From Dyella solisilvae (GTDB taxonomy: Bacteria; Pseudomonadota; Gammaproteobacteria; Xanthomonadales; Rhodanobacteraceae): a stretch of DNA of 64,000 nt. Both the position numbers and the translations under genes were made by a program. The notes under the pieces are model-generated. The model was not told the origin of the DNA. It saw only the letters and a program-made list of their open reading frames with translations, and searched no databases. Below are positions 9,573-18,064 of this stretch, in pieces; position 1 is the stretch's first letter; the number at the start of each line of letters is the position of its first letter. The stretch covers positions 62,001 through 126,000 of the forward strand of contig NZ_QQSY01000005.1 in assembly GCF_003351225.1 (NCBI RefSeq), read 5' to 3'.

Positions 9573-9635
9573 GGGTCACTCCTCCTCTCTGGGTCGTGAT
9601 GCCTTAACCACCCCGGATGATGCCCGGCCAAACCG

Positions 9636-9648
9636 TTACGTCACGTGA
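9636..9648. promoter_or_regulatory. Palindromic TCACGTGA motif upstream of the VOC gene
   Basis: TTACGTCACGTGA with the 8-bp palindrome TCACGTGA at 9641-9648, overlapping the doxX stop codon and 64 bp upstream of the VOC start. It resembles the TTACGTGACGTCAC element at 4886-4899. A shared regulator is possible but speculative. Confidence 0.25.
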
Positions 9649-10078
9649 TTTTTCTTTGCCTGGCGTCCGCGCGGGAGCGCAGGTCATGCCAGGCCACCAG
9701 TACGAAGCCCCCGACCAGTCCCAGATGCTCGAAGAAGGCATTGGTCATCATGAAGCGATCGGCCGCCGGCGCGGCCCAGAAGCGGTTGGCGATGAAGCTG
9801 GCCAGCAAGGTGAACCCGGCCAGCAGCAGGGCCCCGAACCAGCGCCACAGGCCCAGCAGGATCATCAGCGAGGCGCCGAGTTCCAGCACGATGGTCAGCG
9901 CCGCCACGGCCGCCGCGGGCGACAGGCCGAAATGCGAGGCCTCGGCCACCGCGGCATGAAAGTCCAGCAGCTTCTGGATGCCGCCCTGCAGGTAGGCAGC
10001 ACACAAACCCAGCAGCGCGAGCCACCGCACCGGCGGCGTCGCGAGTTTCGCCAGCAGGCCTTCGAGGGATGCGTTCAT
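9641..10078 (-). CDS. DoxX family membrane protein
   Basis: A 145-residue protein with four predicted membrane segments, matching the DoxX/SURF4-like fold: PPVRWLALLGLCAAYLQGGIQKLLD at the start, then VAALTIVLELGASLMILLG, LLLAGFTLLASFIANRFW, and GLVGGFVLVAWHDL at the end. DoxX proteins are quinone- or thiol-linked membrane proteins found beside oxidoreductases and stress genes. It lies 16 bp after the YtcJ-type amidohydrolase and probably shares its transcript. The precise role is unknown. Confidence 0.9.
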   Translation of the reverse strand: MNASLEGLLAKLATPPVRWLALLGLCAAYLQGGIQKLLDFHAAVAEASHFGLSPAAAVAALTIVLELGASLMILLGLWRWFGALLLAGFTLLASFIANRFWAAPAADRFMMTNAFFEHLGLVGGFVLVAWHDLRSRADARQRKIT

Positions 10079-10094
10079 CGCGACCGGCCTGCCC

Positions 10095-11963
10095 TCACAC
10101 CGCCCAGCACGAGCAGCCGAGCGCGCCCCAGAACGACTTCAGGTCCGCGATCGGAAGCTCACTCGACCAGGCCGTGGCGTGCTGGTGTCCGTGCACCCCG
10201 CAACCGTGGCCGCAACCGCACGCCGCCAGCGACGCCTGATGCGCGGGGACGCGCTGCTGCCCCCATGCCGCAAAGCCGCCGTAACGGCGCACCGGCGACC
10301 AGTCCGGCATGGCCGCCGGCACGTCCACTTCGTTGAGTGGGCCGAAGTCACCCGCGCCATAGACCACCCGCCCGCCGACCATCGTCAGCAGTGAGGTAGT
10401 GTCGGCGATGTCGTCCTCTGCGCAGGCGAAGAAGTCGCGATCGGGCACGATCAGGTCGGCGAGCTGGCCGACGGCGATGCGCCCTTTCTTCCCTTCCTCG
10501 CTGGAGAACCAGGTGACGTACTCGGTCCACATGCGCAACGCCGTCTCCCGATCCAGGCAGTTGCGCCGCGGGTAGATGCCAAGACCACCCACGGTCTTGC
10601 CGGTGACCAGCCAGGCCAGTGACACCCACGGGTTGTACGAGGCCACGCGGGTGGCGTCGGTGCCCGCCGAGGTCTTCACCCCCTTCTCGAGGATGCGCGC
10701 CACCGGCGGCGTGGCCTGGGCCGCAGCGGCCCCGTAACGCTCGACGAAATACTCGCCCTGGTAGGCCATGCGATGCTGCACCGCGACCCCGCCACCCAGC
10801 GCGGCGATGCGGTCGATCGAGCGCTCGGAAATGGTCTCGGCGTGGTCGAAGAACCAGTGCAGCCCCTCCAGTGGAACGTCGCGATTGACCTTCTCGAACA
10901 CGTCCAGCGCGCGACTGATGGTTTCGTCGTAGGTCGCATGCATGCGCCACGGCCAGCGGTTCTCGGCCAGGATGCGCACCACCTCTTCCAGGTCGCCTTC
11001 CATCGACCCGGGCATGTCAGGGCGCGGCTGGCGGAAGTCCTCGAAGTCCGCGGCGGAGAACACCAGCATTTCGCCGGCGCCGTTGTGGCGGAAATAGTCG
11101 TCGCCCTGCTTGTATTTCGACGTGCGCGTCCAGTTCAGGAAATCGTCCTTCTCTTGCTTGGGCTTCTGCGTGAACAGGTTGTAGGCGAGGCGGATGGTGA
11201 GCTGGTTGTCGCCAGCCAGCTTCTCGATGACCGCATAGTCCTCGGGGTAATTCTGGAAGCCGCCGCCGGCGTCGATCGCGCCGGTAACACCCAGCCGGTT
11301 CAGCTCGCGCATGAAATGCCGCGTGGAATTGAGCTGGTATTCGAACGGCAGCTTTGGCCCCTTGGCCAGCGTGGCGTACAGGATGCCCGCGTTCGGTTTG
11401 GCCAGCAGCAGACCCACCGGATTGCCCTGGCCATCGCGCACGATTTCGCCACCCGGCGGGTCGGGCGTGTCCTTGGTGTAACCAACCGCGCGCAACGCAG
11501 CGCCATTGAGGATGGCTCGGTCATACAGATGCAGCAGAAACACCGGCGTGTCGGGCGCGACGGTGTTGAGTTCCTCGATCGTCGGCAGGCGCTTTTCGGC
11601 GAACTGGTGTTCGGTGAAGCCGCCCACCACGCGCACCCATTGCGGCGCCGGCGTGATCGACACCTGTTGCTTGAGCATGGCCATGGCGTCGGCCAAAGAA
11701 CGCACGCCATCCCAGCGCAGCTCCAGGTTGTAGTTGAGCCCGCCACGGATGATGTGCAGATGGTTGTCGATCAGGCCGGGCAGCACGCCCCGCCCCTGCA
11801 GGTCCACCACTCGCGTCTGCGGGCCGGCCAGCGCCATCACGCTCGCCGCATCGCCCACGGCGATGTACTTGCCATCGGCGATGGCGACCGCCTGCGCTTC
11901 GGGCAACGCGCGATCCAGGGTGGTGAAGCGACCGTTGCGCAGGATCAGCTCGGCCGTGCTCAT
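10095..11963 (-). CDS. YtcJ-type amidohydrolase with Cys/His-rich C-terminal tail
   Basis: A 622-residue metal-dependent hydrolase of the amidohydrolase superfamily (YtcJ/Amidohydro_3). It shows the metal motif IDNHLHII, later MHATYDETIS, FFDHAETIS, and the aspartate motif GTDATRVASYNP, within a TIM barrel flanked by beta-sandwich strands (VAIADGKYIAVGD; IAVGQLADLIVPD). The ATG at 11963 overlaps the stop of XapX (ATGA), which fixes the start. The last ~45 residues carry an unusual tail with CGCGHGCGVHGHQH and GCSCWAV, suggestive of metal binding and absent from the paralogue at 24813. The substrate is unknown; family members act on amide- or formamide-type bonds. Confidence 0.9.
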   Translation of the reverse strand: MSTAELILRNGRFTTLDRALPEAQAVAIADGKYIAVGDAASVMALAGPQTRVVDLQGRGVLPGLIDNHLHIIRGGLNYNLELRWDGVRSLADAMAMLKQQVSITPAPQWVRVVGGFTEHQFAEKRLPTIEELNTVAPDTPVFLLHLYDRAILNGAALRAVGYTKDTPDPPGGEIVRDGQGNPVGLLLAKPNAGILYATLAKGPKLPFEYQLNSTRHFMRELNRLGVTGAIDAGGGFQNYPEDYAVIEKLAGDNQLTIRLAYNLFTQKPKQEKDDFLNWTRTSKYKQGDDYFRHNGAGEMLVFSAADFEDFRQPRPDMPGSMEGDLEEVVRILAENRWPWRMHATYDETISRALDVFEKVNRDVPLEGLHWFFDHAETISERSIDRIAALGGGVAVQHRMAYQGEYFVERYGAAAAQATPPVARILEKGVKTSAGTDATRVASYNPWVSLAWLVTGKTVGGLGIYPRRNCLDRETALRMWTEYVTWFSSEEGKKGRIAVGQLADLIVPDRDFFACAEDDIADTTSLLTMVGGRVVYGAGDFGPLNEVDVPAAMPDWSPVRRYGGFAAWGQQRVPAHQASLAACGCGHGCGVHGHQHATAWSSELPIADLKSFWGALGCSCWAV

Positions 11964-12238
11964 GACTTCGCCTCCTCGTCCTGCGGCGGCGACTTGATGT
12001 CGGGGCCACACGGCAGTTCGCCGAAGATGTGCGGCTTGACCTGGTCGTCCACCCAGCCGACCGCACTGCCCTCGTGATGCCACAGCTGCCGGACCAGCGG
12101 CGGCAGCTGTTCGCCCAGCAGGATGCCGAGCAGCCCGACCAGCGCCACCATCGGCGGCGCCGGCGATCGCACCTTCATCAGCCCATAGATGATACCGACC
12201 AGCAAGCCGGCGGCCAGCGAGACCAGATAGGTTTTCAT
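11960..12238 (-). CDS. XapX domain small membrane protein
   Basis: A 92-residue protein whose first ~50 residues match the XapX domain: two hydrophobic helices with the signature LAAGLLVGIIYGLMKVRSPAPP followed by LVGLLGILLGEQ. The C-terminal ~35 residues are soluble and acidic. XapX is a small membrane domain of unknown function often found beside hydrolases. It is translationally coupled to the amidohydrolase (4-bp ATGA overlap) and lies 39 bp after the isochorismatase-like gene. Confidence 0.88.
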   Translation of the reverse strand: MKTYLVSLAAGLLVGIIYGLMKVRSPAPPMVALVGLLGILLGEQLPPLVRQLWHHEGSAVGWVDDQVKPHIFGELPCGPDIKSPPQDEEAKS

Positions 12239-12250
12239 GGGTGCTTCTCC

Positions 12251-12269
12251 GCGCCGGCGGGGCCGGCGC
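12251..12269 (-). terminator. GC-rich hairpin after the YcaC-like gene
   Basis: Inverted repeat gcgccgg / ccggcgc with a 5-base loop, 8 bp past the stop of the YcaC-like gene. No T-run follows, so it may attenuate rather than stop transcription into xapX. Confidence 0.4.
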
Positions 12270-12277
12270 CTTGCCGC

Positions 12278-12931
12278 TCAGCCCTCGTGGGCGCCAAACA
12301 TGGTCTTGGCGTAGATGACGCCGAGGCCGTAGGACCCACCGAAGCGCTTGGCGATGCCGGTGGTGCTGTCGTAACTCTCAGCGCGTGCCCAGTCGCGCTG
12401 CAGTTCCAGCAGGTATTGCAGCGAGGTCATCGGCCGTACGCCGGCCTGCACCATGCGATCCATCGCGCGATTGTGCGCCTCGGCCGAAACATCGCCGCAG
12501 GCATCGGCGATCACGTACACCTCGTAGCCCTGGTCCAGCGCCGAGAGCGTGGGCCCGACGATGCATACGGACGTCCATAGCCCGGCGAATACCAGGCGGT
12601 CCTTGCCGATCTCGTTGACCCGCTTGATCACCGCCGCATCCTCCCAGGTGTTCATGGAAGTGCGATCGAGCAGCGCCTGCCCGGGGAACGGTTCAGTGAT
12701 CTCGCTGAACATTGGCCCGGAAAAACTCTTCTCCGCGACCGTGGTGAGGATGGTTGGCACCTTGAAGCTGGCGGCGGCGTGGGACACCAGCGCCGCGTTG
12801 TTGCGCAGGTTGATCGCGTCGATCGAATGCGTGGCGAAGGCCATCTGCGACTGGAAGTCGATCAGGATGAGCGCGTGGTCCTTCGGCGTGAGCAGTTTTT
12901 TCCCGGGGGTGGGGGTTGCAGTGATGGCCAT
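12278..12931 (-). CDS. YcaC-like cysteine hydrolase (isochorismatase family)
   Basis: A 217-residue cytoplasmic hydrolase. It shows the catalytic Asp in ALILIDFQ, the segment RTSMNTWED that aligns with the second catalytic position of YcaC-type enzymes, and the nucleophilic Cys in GLWTSVCIVGPTLSAL. Family members include isochorismatases, nicotinamidases and YcaC-like hydrolases; the last lack a known substrate. The gene lies in the series of hydrolases running from 13821 to 9641 and precedes xapX by 39 bp. Confidence 0.9.
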   Translation of the reverse strand: MAITATPTPGKKLLTPKDHALILIDFQSQMAFATHSIDAINLRNNAALVSHAAASFKVPTILTTVAEKSFSGPMFSEITEPFPGQALLDRTSMNTWEDAAVIKRVNEIGKDRLVFAGLWTSVCIVGPTLSALDQGYEVYVIADACGDVSAEAHNRAMDRMVQAGVRPMTSLQYLLELQRDWARAESYDSTTGIAKRFGGSYGLGVIYAKTMFGAHEG

Positions 12932-12958
12932 GGGAGTCTCCCGTACAGCGCGTCATGA

Positions 12959-12991
12959 GCGGGCCGGCCGCGTGGCAGACGGCCGGCCCGC
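12959..12991 (-). terminator. Strong hairpin after the chloroperoxidase-like gene
   Basis: A perfect 12-bp stem (gcgggccggccg / cggccggcccgc) with a 9-base loop, 9 bp past the stop of the alpha/beta hydrolase. There is no T-tract. It probably limits read-through or stabilises the 3' end. Confidence 0.55.
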
Positions 12992-12999
12992 AGGGTGAA

Positions 13000-13821
13000 T
13001 CAGGAACGGATGAATTCCAGCAGGTCCTTGTTGACCTCCTCCTGATGGGTGGCGGTGAGCCCGTGCGGAGCGCCCGGATAGACCTTCAGTGTCGCGTGCT
13101 TGACGATCTTGGCCGAGAGCCGGCCGGCGTCGTCGATCGGCACGATCTGGTCGTCGTCGCCATGGATCACCAGCGTGGGGACCTCGATCTTCTTCAGGTC
13201 AGGCGTGTAGTCGACCTCGGAAAACTGCTTGATGCACTCGTACAAACCCTTCAGCCCACCCACCATGCCCTGCCGCCAGAACGAGTCGCGCATGCCCTCG
13301 GTGGCCTTGCTGTTCGGGCGATTGGCGCCGAAGAACGGAGCGGAAAGGTCTTTGAAGAACTGCGAGCGGTCGGCCAGGGTCTTGGCGCGGATGTCGTCGA
13401 ACACCTCGATGGGCGTGCCACCGGGGTTGCTGGCGCTCTTCACCATGATGGGCGGCACCGCGCCGATCAGCACGACCTTGGCCACACGGGCGTTGCCGTG
13501 GCGGCCGATGTAGTGGGCCGCCTCGCCACCACCGGTTGAGTGCCCCACCAGCACGATGTTCTTCAGGTCCAGTTTGTCGATCAGCGTCGCCAGGTCATCG
13601 GCATAGGTATCCATGTCGTTGCCGTCCCAGGGCTGGGAGGAGCGACCATGCCCGCGCCGGTCGTGCGCGATGGTCCGGTAGCCCTGCGAACTGAGGAACA
13701 ACATTTGCGCGTCCCAGGCGTCGGCGCTCAGTGGCCAGCCGTGCGAGAACACGACGGGTTGGCCCTTGCCCCAGTCCTTGTAATAGATCTCGGTACCATC
13801 TTTGGTGGTGATCGTCGGCAT
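13000..13821 (-). CDS. Alpha/beta hydrolase, non-haem chloroperoxidase-like
   Basis: A 273-residue alpha/beta-hydrolase with nucleophile elbow GHSTGGG, acid in [11 protein letters not shown] and base in [10 protein letters not shown], giving a Ser-Asp-His triad. [16 protein letters not shown] near residue 25 forms the oxyanion region. The start at 13821 ([18 protein letters not shown]) follows ggagct 8 bases upstream and matches the conserved N-terminus; the frame extends further upstream without support. Such enzymes act as esterases/perhydrolases; halogenation seen in vitro is probably not physiological. It is the first gene of the minus-strand cluster. Confidence 0.92.
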   Translation of the reverse strand: MPTITTKDGTEIYYKDWGKGQPVVFSHGWPLSADAWDAQMLFLSSQGYRTIAHDRRGHGRSSQPWDGNDMDTYADDLATLIDKLDLKNIVLVGHSTGGGEAAHYIGRHGNARVAKVVLIGAVPPIMVKSASNPGGTPIEVFDDIRAKTLADRSQFFKDLSAPFFGANRPNSKATEGMRDSFWRQGMVGGLKGLYECIKQFSEVDYTPDLKKIEVPTLVIHGDDDQIVPIDDAGRLSAKIVKHATLKVYPGAPHGLTATHQEEVNKDLLEFIRS

Positions 13822-14391
13822 GCAGGGAGCTCCATGTAGGTAATCACCTGGCGCGGATGCACCAGGCGTCTTCAAAAGCAATGCGTGACCGATGATGGGC
13901 GGCGCGAGGGCCACAGCGCCCGCCACCCTGCCGGCTGGAAAGGTGCGGCGGCCCAGGTCGTGTCATGGGTGGGGTGTTTCCTCGACACGCTGTCCCTCCT
14001 CGCGAGCGCGACCGCTCATCGCGGATCGGGAGCGCAACCCTCCCCGGCATAAGCCGCCGACCATACCTGTGCAGGGGTCGTTGCTGCGTGAACCGGCCAA
14101 AGGGGAAACCGCGCCGCGTGCGCTCCATGCGTGTGACAGAGGCAGGATCTCTTGGACCTACCGCGACGGATACGACCCACCCTTCAGGCGGACATCCGAG
14201 TGGCCCAATGCCGGTCCGATCCAGGTATGTCAGGAACGTGACAGCGAGCGAAGCCAACTCGCTTGCCACTCCCGAAACCATCAATCCCTTGCCGGTATTT
14301 ATTCGCAGCGTTGAAGCTGCGTGCACCCTGTCGTGCCACCTGCCGGCGCGCGCGGCGGGACTCGGCATGAGTCCGCGCCGCCACGAGGTTC
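13822..14391. other. Gene-free interval upstream of the hydrolase cluster
   Basis: 570 bp between the fusA stop and the chloroperoxidase-like start. Open frames on both strands give low-complexity, Arg/Pro/Ser-rich translations with no recognisable family, so I call none. It must hold the promoter for the cluster, but I see no convincing -35/-10 pair. The fusA-proximal hairpin is listed separately. Confidence 0.5.
14352..14381 (-). terminator. Hairpin downstream of the EF-G gene
   Basis: ggactc / gagtcc with a 5-base loop, extended by gcggc / gccgc after a small bulge, 10 bp past the fusA stop on the minus strand. No T-run follows. Confidence 0.45.
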
Positions 14392-16521
14392 CTACTTCGC
14401 TTCCTTCTCCATCAACTTGTCCACCAGGTTCGCCGGCACTTCCTCGTAGTGGTCGAATTCCATCGTGAAGGTGCCGCGCCCACGCGTGGCCGAACGCAGG
14501 AAGTTGATATAGCCAAACATTTCCGCCAGCGGCACATGGCCCTGCACGAACGCCTGGGCGCCGCGCTGGCCCTGGTCGCTCACCGTGCCACGGCGGCGGT
14601 TGATGTCGCCGATCACGTCACCCAGGTAATCCGGCTCAGTCACCACTTCCAATCGCATCACCGGCTCCAGCAGCTTTGGCCGACTGAGGCGTTGTGCTTC
14701 GCGGAAGCACTGGCGCGTGGCGATTTCGAAGGCCAGCGCAGACGAGTCCACGTCGTGGAACTTGCCGTCGATCAGCCGCGCCTTGAAATCCACCACTTCG
14801 TAACCGGCAATCTGGCCCTCGCGCGCTTCCACCGTCACGGCGTGCTCCACCGCGGGAATGTACTCACGCGGCACGCGCCCACCGACGACTTCGTCGGAAA
14901 ACACCACGCCCGAGCCAGCGGCCTGCGGTTCGAACACGATGGTCACCTCGGCGAACTGGCCTGAGCCGCCGGACTGCTTCTTGTGTGTATAGGTGTGTTC
15001 CACCGGCTGCCCGAAGGCCTCGCGGAAGCTCACACGCGGCTTGCCCATGATGGCCTCGACGCCAAGCTCGGTGCGCATGCGGTCGACGGTGACTTCCAGG
15101 TGCAGCTCGCCCATGCCCTTGAGCACGGTCTCGCCGGTTTCCTTGTCCACTTCCAGCCGCAACGACGGATCGGCCTTGACCATCTTGTAGAGCGCGGTGG
15201 ACAGCTTGTCGACGTCGTTGCGGTGCTTGGGTTCCACCGACACGCTGATGACCGGATCGGGAAAACGCATGCGCTCGAGCAACGCGGGATGCGCCGGGTC
15301 CGTCAGCGAATCGCCGGTCTCGGTCGCCTTCATGGAGACGAACGCGCAGATGTCACCGGCACGCACTTCGTCGATTTCGCGGGTGTCGTCGGCCTGCACT
15401 TCCACGATGCGTCCAACGCGCTCCTTCTTGCCACGAGTGACGTTGAGCAGGCTGTCACCCTTGCGGATCACGCCCGAGTAGATGCGGCAGAAGGTGAGCG
15501 TACCGAACGGGTCGTTGATCACCTTGAAGGCCAGCGCGCGCGCCGGCGCCTCGTCGACCACGCCCTGGTCGCCGATCACGTGGCCGTCCTCGTCGACCAG
15601 CGCGATGCCACCGTTTTCGCCCGGATAAGGCAGGTAGTCGATCACAGCGTCGAGCAGTTGCTGCACGCCCTTGTTGCGGTAAGAGGAGCCGCAGAACACC
15701 GGCGTCAGCTTGCCGGACACGCAACCCTCGCGTATGCAGCGCTTGAGCGTGTCCATCTCGAATTCGCCCGACTCGACCAGCTTCTCGAACGCCGCGTCGT
15801 CCATCGCCAGCGCATGCTCCAGGGTTTCCTGGCGCAGCGCGGGCAACCTGGCCAGCCAGTCCTGGTCGGCTGCGCTGGTGACCGTCACGCGACTGGCGAT
15901 CTCATCCAGCGGCACGGTCTCCCAGGGGCTGTCCTTGTCGTGGCCCTTCCACAGGTAGCCCACGCCGGCGACCAGATCGGCCATCCCGACGAACTCGTCA
16001 TGGCTGCCAAGGGGTATTTGGCACAGCAGCGCATTGGCGCCAAGGCGCTCGCGGATGCCCAGCACGCAATGGGCGAAATTGGCGCCGATGCGGTCCATCT
16101 TGTTGACGTAGCAAAGCCGCGGCACGTTGTACTGGTCGGCCAGGCGCCAGTTGGTCTCGGTTTGGGGCTCCACACCGGCGACGCCATCGAACACCACCAC
16201 GGCGCCATCAAGCACGCGCAGGCTGCGGTTCACCTCGATGGTGAAATCCACGTGGCCTGGGGTGTCGATCAGGTTGATCTGATGACCCTTCCATTCCGTG
16301 GACACCGCCGCGGACTGGATGGTGATGCCGCGCTTGCGCTCCTGCTCGAGGTAGTCGGTGGTGGTCGACCCCTTGCCTTCCTTGGTGTCGTGCACGTCCA
16401 CGATCTGATGCTTCCGACCGGTGTAATAGAGGATGCGCTCGGTCGTAGTGGTCTTGCCCGCATCGATGTGAGCAATGATGCCGATGTTGCGGTACAGCTT
16501 TAGCGCCTTCTGCCTTGCCAT
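14392..16521 (-). CDS. fusA: Elongation factor G (probable second copy)
   Basis: A 709-residue translational GTPase that moves tRNA and mRNA through the ribosome. The G motifs are clear: [13 protein letters not shown] (P-loop), RGITIQSAA (switch I), DTPGHVDF (switch II) and NKMDRIGAN (G4). All EF-G domains follow, including the domain IV loop region ([16 protein letters not shown]) and domain V ([26 protein letters not shown]). The ATG at 16521 ([14 protein letters not shown]) matches family N-termini; longer starts are unlikely. The gene is not next to rpsL/rpsG/tuf, and [12 protein letters not shown] differs from the usual DVDSSEMAF, so it may be a paralogue (FusA2-like) rather than the str-operon copy. 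Confidence 0.92.
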   Translation of the reverse strand: MARQKALKLYRNIGIIAHIDAGKTTTTERILYYTGRKHQIVDVHDTKEGKGSTTTDYLEQERKRGITIQSAAVSTEWKGHQINLIDTPGHVDFTIEVNRSLRVLDGAVVVFDGVAGVEPQTETNWRLADQYNVPRLCYVNKMDRIGANFAHCVLGIRERLGANALLCQIPLGSHDEFVGMADLVAGVGYLWKGHDKDSPWETVPLDEIASRVTVTSAADQDWLARLPALRQETLEHALAMDDAAFEKLVESGEFEMDTLKRCIREGCVSGKLTPVFCGSSYRNKGVQQLLDAVIDYLPYPGENGGIALVDEDGHVIGDQGVVDEAPARALAFKVINDPFGTLTFCRIYSGVIRKGDSLLNVTRGKKERVGRIVEVQADDTREIDEVRAGDICAFVSMKATETGDSLTDPAHPALLERMRFPDPVISVSVEPKHRNDVDKLSTALYKMVKADPSLRLEVDKETGETVLKGMGELHLEVTVDRMRTELGVEAIMGKPRVSFREAFGQPVEHTYTHKKQSGGSGQFAEVTIVFEPQAAGSGVVFSDEVVGGRVPREYIPAVEHAVTVEAREGQIAGYEVVDFKARLIDGKFHDVDSSALAFEIATRQCFREAQRLSRPKLLEPVMRLEVVTEPDYLGDVIGDINRRRGTVSDQGQRGAQAFVQGHVPLAEMFGYINFLRSATRGRGTFTMEFDHYEEVPANLVDKLMEKEAK

Positions 16522-17088
16522 GTGGCCCTGCCCTGAAGTGTCTGTCCCGACCGGAAGGGTGTGGCGGCCATAAGCCGCCATCATCGTTGCCCGGCAATCC
16601 TCTACAGATTGGGTCATCCTAGCCTGCATCAATGCCCCGTCAACGCGCCCGGGCGTGCCGAACGCTGTCGACTCACGTCAAACGGATGCACAGACCGCCC
16701 TGATCAAGGCTCGATCATGCCGACACGAGCCTGGCCGGAACCGCCTTTTCATCCAGTTCGTTTGGACGTCCATGTCGATGTTTGCGTGGCAGTCTCAGTA
16801 AGTGCGCAGAGGGCGCCTTCAACACCTGTCGCGGCAGGGTGAACCAGACCGTCGACAGCAACGACGCCCAGCCTCATTCGAAGCTATCGTTGCCTGGCTT
16901 TGACGGAGTCCACGTCCACCGGCAGCCGCCTTGTCGCCGGCCGGCGGAACTCATATCCCCTACCCCGGCGCCGATGCAGGAAAGCCGTCCCCGGCACGAC
17001 TCCGAATGGCGCCCTTCACCGGCCGGCAACGGCGGCTGTGCCATTGGTAGAGGCTGGTCGCGGGTGTCGTCAATGACGGGGAAACGCC
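16522..17088. other. Divergent intergenic region, fusA / dksA-like
   Basis: 567 bp between divergent genes. It contains the fusA promoter candidate listed below. I found no protein-coding signal; frames here are Arg/Pro-rich shadows. A plus-strand promoter for the dksA-like gene must exist, but none stands out. Confidence 0.5.
16616..16643 (-). promoter_or_regulatory. Candidate sigma70 promoter of the EF-G gene
   Basis: Minus strand TTGACG (16638-16643), 16-base spacer, TAGGAT (16616-16621). It predicts a transcript start near 16609 and a leader of about 88 nt before the ATG at 16521. Confidence 0.5.
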
Positions 17089-17457
17089 ATGTCCGAGCAG
17101 CACGCCGAACTGAGCCGGGAGTTCATCGAGCAGCAGCGCCAACGCCTGGAGGGGTTGCGTCGTCATTTCCTCGGCGACGACGAAGAACGCCGCGCGTTCG
17201 AGGAACAGCACGGCGACGAAGCGGCGGAGTTTGAGGACACCGCGCAGGACAGCGCCCAGGAAGAGGTGCTGCAAGCCCAGCACGACGTGGACGACCGCCG
17301 TGTGCACGACATCGAACGCGCGCTCCAGAAGATCGCCGATGGCACCTATGGCTACTCCGACCTCAGCGGCCAGCCCATCCCCAAGGCCCGGCTGGAGGTG
17401 ACGCCGGAGGCCATCCTTACGCTGGACGAAGAGCGCGCCCGCGAACGCGGCCGTTGA
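17089..17457 (+). CDS. DksA/TraR-family protein lacking all zinc-finger cysteines
   Basis: A 122-residue protein with DksA architecture: an N-terminal coiled coil (residues ~5-85, ending ALQKIADGTYGYS) and a C-terminal globular part. DksA proteins bind the RNA polymerase secondary channel with ppGpp. The region that normally carries CxxC...CxxC reads GTYGYSDLSGQPIP ... AILTLDEERA, so the four zinc cysteines are Ser, Ser, Thr and Glu; the whole protein contains no Cys. It probably folds without zinc, as reported for zinc-independent DksA paralogues. It lies 96 bp before msrB on the same strand, hinting at a role under oxidative stress or zinc limitation (inference). Confidence 0.87.
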   Translation: MSEQHAELSREFIEQQRQRLEGLRRHFLGDDEERRAFEEQHGDEAAEFEDTAQDSAQEEVLQAQHDVDDRRVHDIERALQKIADGTYGYSDLSGQPIPKARLEVTPEAILTLDEERARERGR

Positions 17458-17553
17458 CTCCCCCTTGAATCCCGACCGATCGCCTCGACCATGGCGGCGT
17501 CACCCGTGACGTGCATCGGGCATGTCGAGATGGATAGCCGAGGAGGACCCTTC

Positions 17554-18042
17554 GTGAGCACCCCAGCCGCCTTCGATCTTTCCCCGCCCTCGCCGCTGCA
17601 GTTCGACGCCCTGGCCGCCTCGCTCAGCGCACAGGAGCGGGAGGTGCTGCTCGACCACGGCACCGAGTCGCCCTTCTGCGGCGTGCTGCTGACCGAAAAG
17701 CGCGCCGGCGTGTACTGCTGCCGCCTGTGCGGACTGCCGTTGTTCCTGGCAGGCTCCAAGTTCGACAGCCGCACCGGCTGGCCCAGTTTCACCACGCCCT
17801 TCGACGAAACCCACCTGAACTATGTGCGCGACGCCAGCTACGGCATGGTGCGCACGGAGATCCGCTGTGCCCGCTGCGGCAGCCATCAGGGCCACGTGTT
17901 CGATGACGGCCCGCCGCCCACGCACATGCGCTACTGCATCAACTCGGTCTCCCTCGACTTCACCGCCGCCACAGACCCCCTCCCCGACAGGCTGGGTCGC
18001 GGCGCGCCAGAAGGCCATGTGTGGCAGTACGCCACCGCCTGA
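17554..18042 (+). CDS. msrB: Peptide-methionine (R)-S-oxide reductase
   Basis: A 162-residue MsrB that reduces methionine-R-sulfoxide in proteins. Zinc-binding cysteines are visible in CCRLCG and CARCGSHQGHVF, the catalytic Cys is in RYCINSVSLDF, and SRTGWPSF with the GHVFDDGPPPTHMR segment is diagnostic. The GTG at 17554 is chosen because ggagg lies 7-8 bases upstream; an ATG at 17491 would add 21 unconserved residues. It lies 22 bp before the thiolase gene and probably shares its transcript. Confidence 0.93.
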   Translation: MSTPAAFDLSPPSPLQFDALAASLSAQEREVLLDHGTESPFCGVLLTEKRAGVYCCRLCGLPLFLAGSKFDSRTGWPSFTTPFDETHLNYVRDASYGMVRTEIRCARCGSHQGHVFDDGPPPTHMRYCINSVSLDFTAATDPLPDRLGRGAPEGHVWQYATA

Positions 18043-18064
18043 ACCGTCCACCAGGAAACCCGAC

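Noticed and set aside
13844-14368. 174-codon minus-strand frame upstream of the hydrolase cluster
   Set aside because: No family, Arg/Pro/Ser-rich, no ribosome site; I treat the interval as noncoding.
14983-16503. Long plus-strand frame (506 codons) opposite the EF-G gene
   Set aside because: It is antisense to a gene with full EF-G motifs and its translation has shadow-like composition (His/Val/Gln-rich) without any family.
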